Shown in pieces: positions 13,472 to 15,197 of a DNA stretch of 15,197 bases. The number at the start of each line of letters is the position of its first letter. Position 1 is the stretch's first letter. The position numbers were made by a program, and so were the translations under genes. This DNA is from DATDRS01 sp035291605 (GTDB lineage: Bacteria; Chloroflexota; Anaerolineae; Anaerolineales; UBA6663): positions 1 through 15,197 of the forward strand of contig DATDRS010000368.1 in assembly GCA_035291605.1 (NCBI GenBank). The letters run 5' to 3'. The notes below the pieces were generated by a model. It saw nothing but the letters and a program-made list of their open reading frames with translations, was not told the origin of the DNA and did no database searches.

Positions 13472-15197
13472 ATGTATATGGGGCCGAGGCGTAGAAAGCC
13501 AGTCCAGGTATTTAAGCGTGCCAACCGTGCAGGCATCCTGCTCGGCGTATTTGTGTTTTCCTGGATCCTGTTCAGCTTCCTCCTGGCCTCGCCGGTCAGC
13601 CTTGCCGAAGGCCCCCTCGCGACCGGTGCTGCCGCTCACCAGCTCTACTTCCCCATCGTCAGACGCGACGCCATCGTCACTTTAACCCTCGCCCCTGAAG
13701 CCGATGCGTGGGTTGAAGAAAGATGTCCGGTCCCGCCCACTACGGGATGTGGTCCAGACATTAATTATGGCACGTCAAGTGTGCTGAGAGTTGATGGCGG
13801 GACCACAACGCTAACAAATCATCGAGTAGGTTACCTCCGCTTCACATTAGCGGGAGTGAAAGGAACAGTCACTAGCGCCAAACTGAGGCTGTATGCCACC
13901 ACCGATACCCCAGATGGGCCATCCGTGTTTGCCACAAGCAACGCATGGTCGGAAACAGGGATCACCTGGAACAACCAGCCACCGCCAGCAAGCACTACAC
14001 TGTTAGGCAACCTGGGCGCAATAGCGCCCAATACCTGGGTCGAGTTCAACGTCGCCTCCCTGGTCACAGGCAACGGCGCTTTTAGCTTCGCTATAGCCAC
14101 GGACAGTATTGAAGGCGTCACATTTTCCTCGCGCGAAGGCAGCAATCCTCCTGAGCTGCGCTTGATTATCTTGGGCGCGGTTGAGCCAACCAGCACGCCG
14201 ACCGGCTCGCCCACGGCGACGCACACCGCAACCAACACGCCGACGAAGACGAACACGCCGACCATCACGCCGACGGCCTCCCACACCCCCACCCGGACGC
14301 CGACGCATACGGCCACGAGCACGCGCACGCCCACCCACACGCCCACCGTGACGGCGACACCAACCCGCACGCCGACCCCGACGGCGACGCATACGCCGAC
14401 CAATACGCCGACGGCCACCCGCACGCCCACCCCCACGGCGACGAGCGTTGGCGTACGACGCGTGGTGATCAACGAAGTCGCCTGGAGCGGCACCTTGGCC
14501 TCCCCGAGCGACGAGTGGATCGAGCTGCACAACCCCGGCGCCTCCCCGGTGAACATCACCGGATGGACGCTGGCGGCGCAAGACGGAGCACCCAGCATTG
14601 TCCTATCCGGGACGATCTCTGCCGGCGGCTACTTCCTGCTGGAGCGCGGCGACAACACGCCTGTGAGCGATATCCCCGCGGACCAGATCTATGGCGGGGC
14701 CGTCTCTACGATGAGCGACTCCGGCGAGACGCTGGTGCTCAGAGATCCGGGCGGCAACGTGATTGATACGGCGAACGGGGCCGGCGGCAGCTGGCCGGCC
14801 GGGACTGGCGGGGCTAACTTCTACTCGATGGAGCGCGTCAATCCTGCACAGCCGGACACCGACGTCAACTGGGGCAGCAACAATAGCATCTACCGCAACG
14901 GCGTGGACGAGGCCGGCAATCTGATCAACGGCACACCGAAGCAGCTCAACTCAGTCACCGCCATCCTGACGCCCACGCCGACGCCGACGCGCACTCCGAC
15001 CAGCACGCCGACGGCCACGGCCACCTCAACCCGTACGCCGACGAATACGCCGACGCCGACCTTCACGCCCAGCCCCACGGCGACGAGCGTGGGCGCGCTG
15101 CTCGTGGTGATCAACGAAGTCGCCTGGAGCGGCAACGCGGCCGACACGAACGACGAATGGATCGAGCTGCACAACCCCGGCGCCTCCCCGGTGAACA
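13472..15197 (+). CDS. Secreted protein with DNRLRE/CBM96-like domain and repeated lamin-tail modules (runs off right edge)
   Basis: 575 codons are open to the window end. Residues 1-45 are a signal peptide: basic start ('PRRRKPVQVFKR'), hydrophobic core about 21-39, and a plausible signal peptidase I site after 'SLA' (45/46). The mature start carries 'HQLYFPIVRR', a short aromatic/Pro motif like those I associate with secreted Chloroflexota proteins. Residues about 68-236 match the DNRLRE/CBM96-like fold ('NYGTSSVLRVDGG', 'RVGYLRFTLAGV', 'AWSETGITWNNQP', 'FSSREGSNPPELRLII'), a beta-sandwich of cell-surface proteins. Residues 239-325 are a Thr-Pro linker. A lamin-tail domain follows at about 329-497 ('VVINEVAWSG', 'DEWIELHNPG', 'ITGWTL', 'SDSGETLVLRDPGGNVID'), then a second linker and the start of a second lamin-tail domain. 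The ATG at 13472 or 13478 could be the start; no ribosome binding site is visible. No enzyme domain is seen, so adhesion or surface structure is the likely role. Confidence 0.88.
   Translation, partial: MYMGPRRRKPVQVFKRANRAGILLGVFVFSWILFSFLLASPVSLAEGPLATGAAAHQLYFPIVRRDAIVTLTLAPEADAWVEERCPVPPTTGCGPDINYGTSSVLRVDGGTTTLTNHRVGYLRFTLAGVKGTVTSAKLRLYATTDTPDGPSVFATSNAWSETGITWNNQPPPASTTLLGNLGAIAPNTWVEFNVASLVTGNGAFSFAIATDSIEGVTFSSREGSNPPELRLIILGAVEPTSTPTGSPTATHTATNTPTKTNTPTITPTASHTPTRTPTHTATSTRTPTHTPTVTATPTRTPTPTATHTPTNTPTATRTPTPTATSVGVRRVVINEVAWSGTLASPSDEWIELHNPGASPVNITGWTLAAQDGAPSIVLSGTISAGGYFLLERGDNTPVSDIPADQIYGGAVSTMSDSGETLVLRDPGGNVIDTANGAGGSWPAGTGGANFYSMERVNPAQPDTDVNWGSNNSIYRNGVDEAGNLINGTPKQLNSVTAILTPTPTPTRTPTSTPTATATSTRTPTNTPTPTFTPSPTATSVGALLVVINEVAWSGNAADTNDEWIELHNPGASPVN
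14186..14446 (+). repeat. Thr-Pro linker repeat 1
   Basis: 87 codons of degenerate TPTxTP units built from ACG, CCG, ACC and CCC codons with variable residues (His, Asn, Arg, Ala, Ser) between. It is a low-complexity extended linker between the CBM96-like and first lamin-tail domains and a likely O-glycosylation region. The biased codons also create long spurious open frames on the minus strand. Confidence 0.9.
14461..15197 (+). repeat. Tandem lamin-tail module, period 642 bases
   Basis: The segment starting at 14461 recurs at 15103, a period of 642 bases or exactly 214 codons. Over the 95 bases visible in the second copy, the first 32 and last 40 are identical, with differences concentrated in the middle. 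Each unit is one lamin-tail domain plus one Thr-Pro linker. The window ends inside the second copy, so the copy number is unknown. Confidence 0.9.
14969..15088 (+). repeat. Thr-Pro linker repeat 2
   Basis: 40 codons of the same TPTxTP type as the first linker but less than half as long. It joins the first and second lamin-tail domains and ends with the same 'PTATS' tail. Confidence 0.9.

Noticed and set aside
13831..14598. Minus-strand frame with a Val-Gly repeat product (also at 14890-15174)
   Set aside because: It is the reverse complement of the Thr-Pro linker codons; the plus frame has a signal peptide and known domains.
14186..15088. Short repeats considered as a CRISPR array
   Set aside because: The repeats are degenerate, in frame and encode Thr-Pro linkers; there are no constant-length repeats with unique spacers.

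Overview
The window looks like a chromosomal segment of a GC-rich bacterium, probably Chloroflexota (Anaerolineae-like). This is inferred from the gene set, not from a marker gene: a very large cyclase-homology/STAND-ATPase/TPR protein, secreted proteins with long Thr-Pro linkers joining lamin-tail domains, a signal peptidase fused to a polytopic membrane domain, and GAF and HD-GYP signalling proteins. No rRNA, tRNA, CRISPR array, integrase or transposase was seen.

Layout. Positions 1-624 (minus strand) hold the N-terminal part of a GAF-domain sensor that runs off the left edge. It is transcribed divergently from hutU (826-2478), an apparently intact urocanate hydratase with no other hut gene in view. 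Next on the plus strand are a REC-HD-GYP response regulator (2541-3509, predicted cyclic-di-GMP phosphodiesterase) and a thioredoxin-TPR protein of the YbbN/CnoX type (3605-4441). After an AT-rich 320-base stretch with hairpins comes a 51-residue single-span membrane protein (4762-4917) with a very strong ribosome binding site. It is followed by a heavily base-paired stretch (4918-5022) and a clear intrinsic terminator (5051-5081).

The centre is one 2209-codon gene (5129-11758). It encodes a zinc ribbon and then two successive copies of [cyclase homology domain - STAND/AAA ATPase - TPR array]. The first cyclase domain keeps the metal and transition-state residues; the second has lost them. 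Next comes a signal peptidase I with an extra seven-helix membrane domain at its N-terminus (11881-13161). After a 310-base AT-rich gap, a secreted protein open at the right edge (13472 onward) has a signal peptide, a DNRLRE/CBM96-like domain, and tandem Thr-Pro linker plus lamin-tail modules with a 642-base repeat.

How the genes fit together. Most genes have their own leader and there is little sign of one long operon. Two themes recur: signal transduction (GAF sensor, HD-GYP regulator, cyclase/STAND protein) and the cell envelope (51-residue membrane protein, signal peptidase, secreted repeat protein). The signal peptidase lies directly upstream of a gene for one of its likely substrates. 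The least explained parts are the small membrane protein with its structured flanks, the double-module cyclase/STAND protein and the 7TM-signal peptidase fusion.
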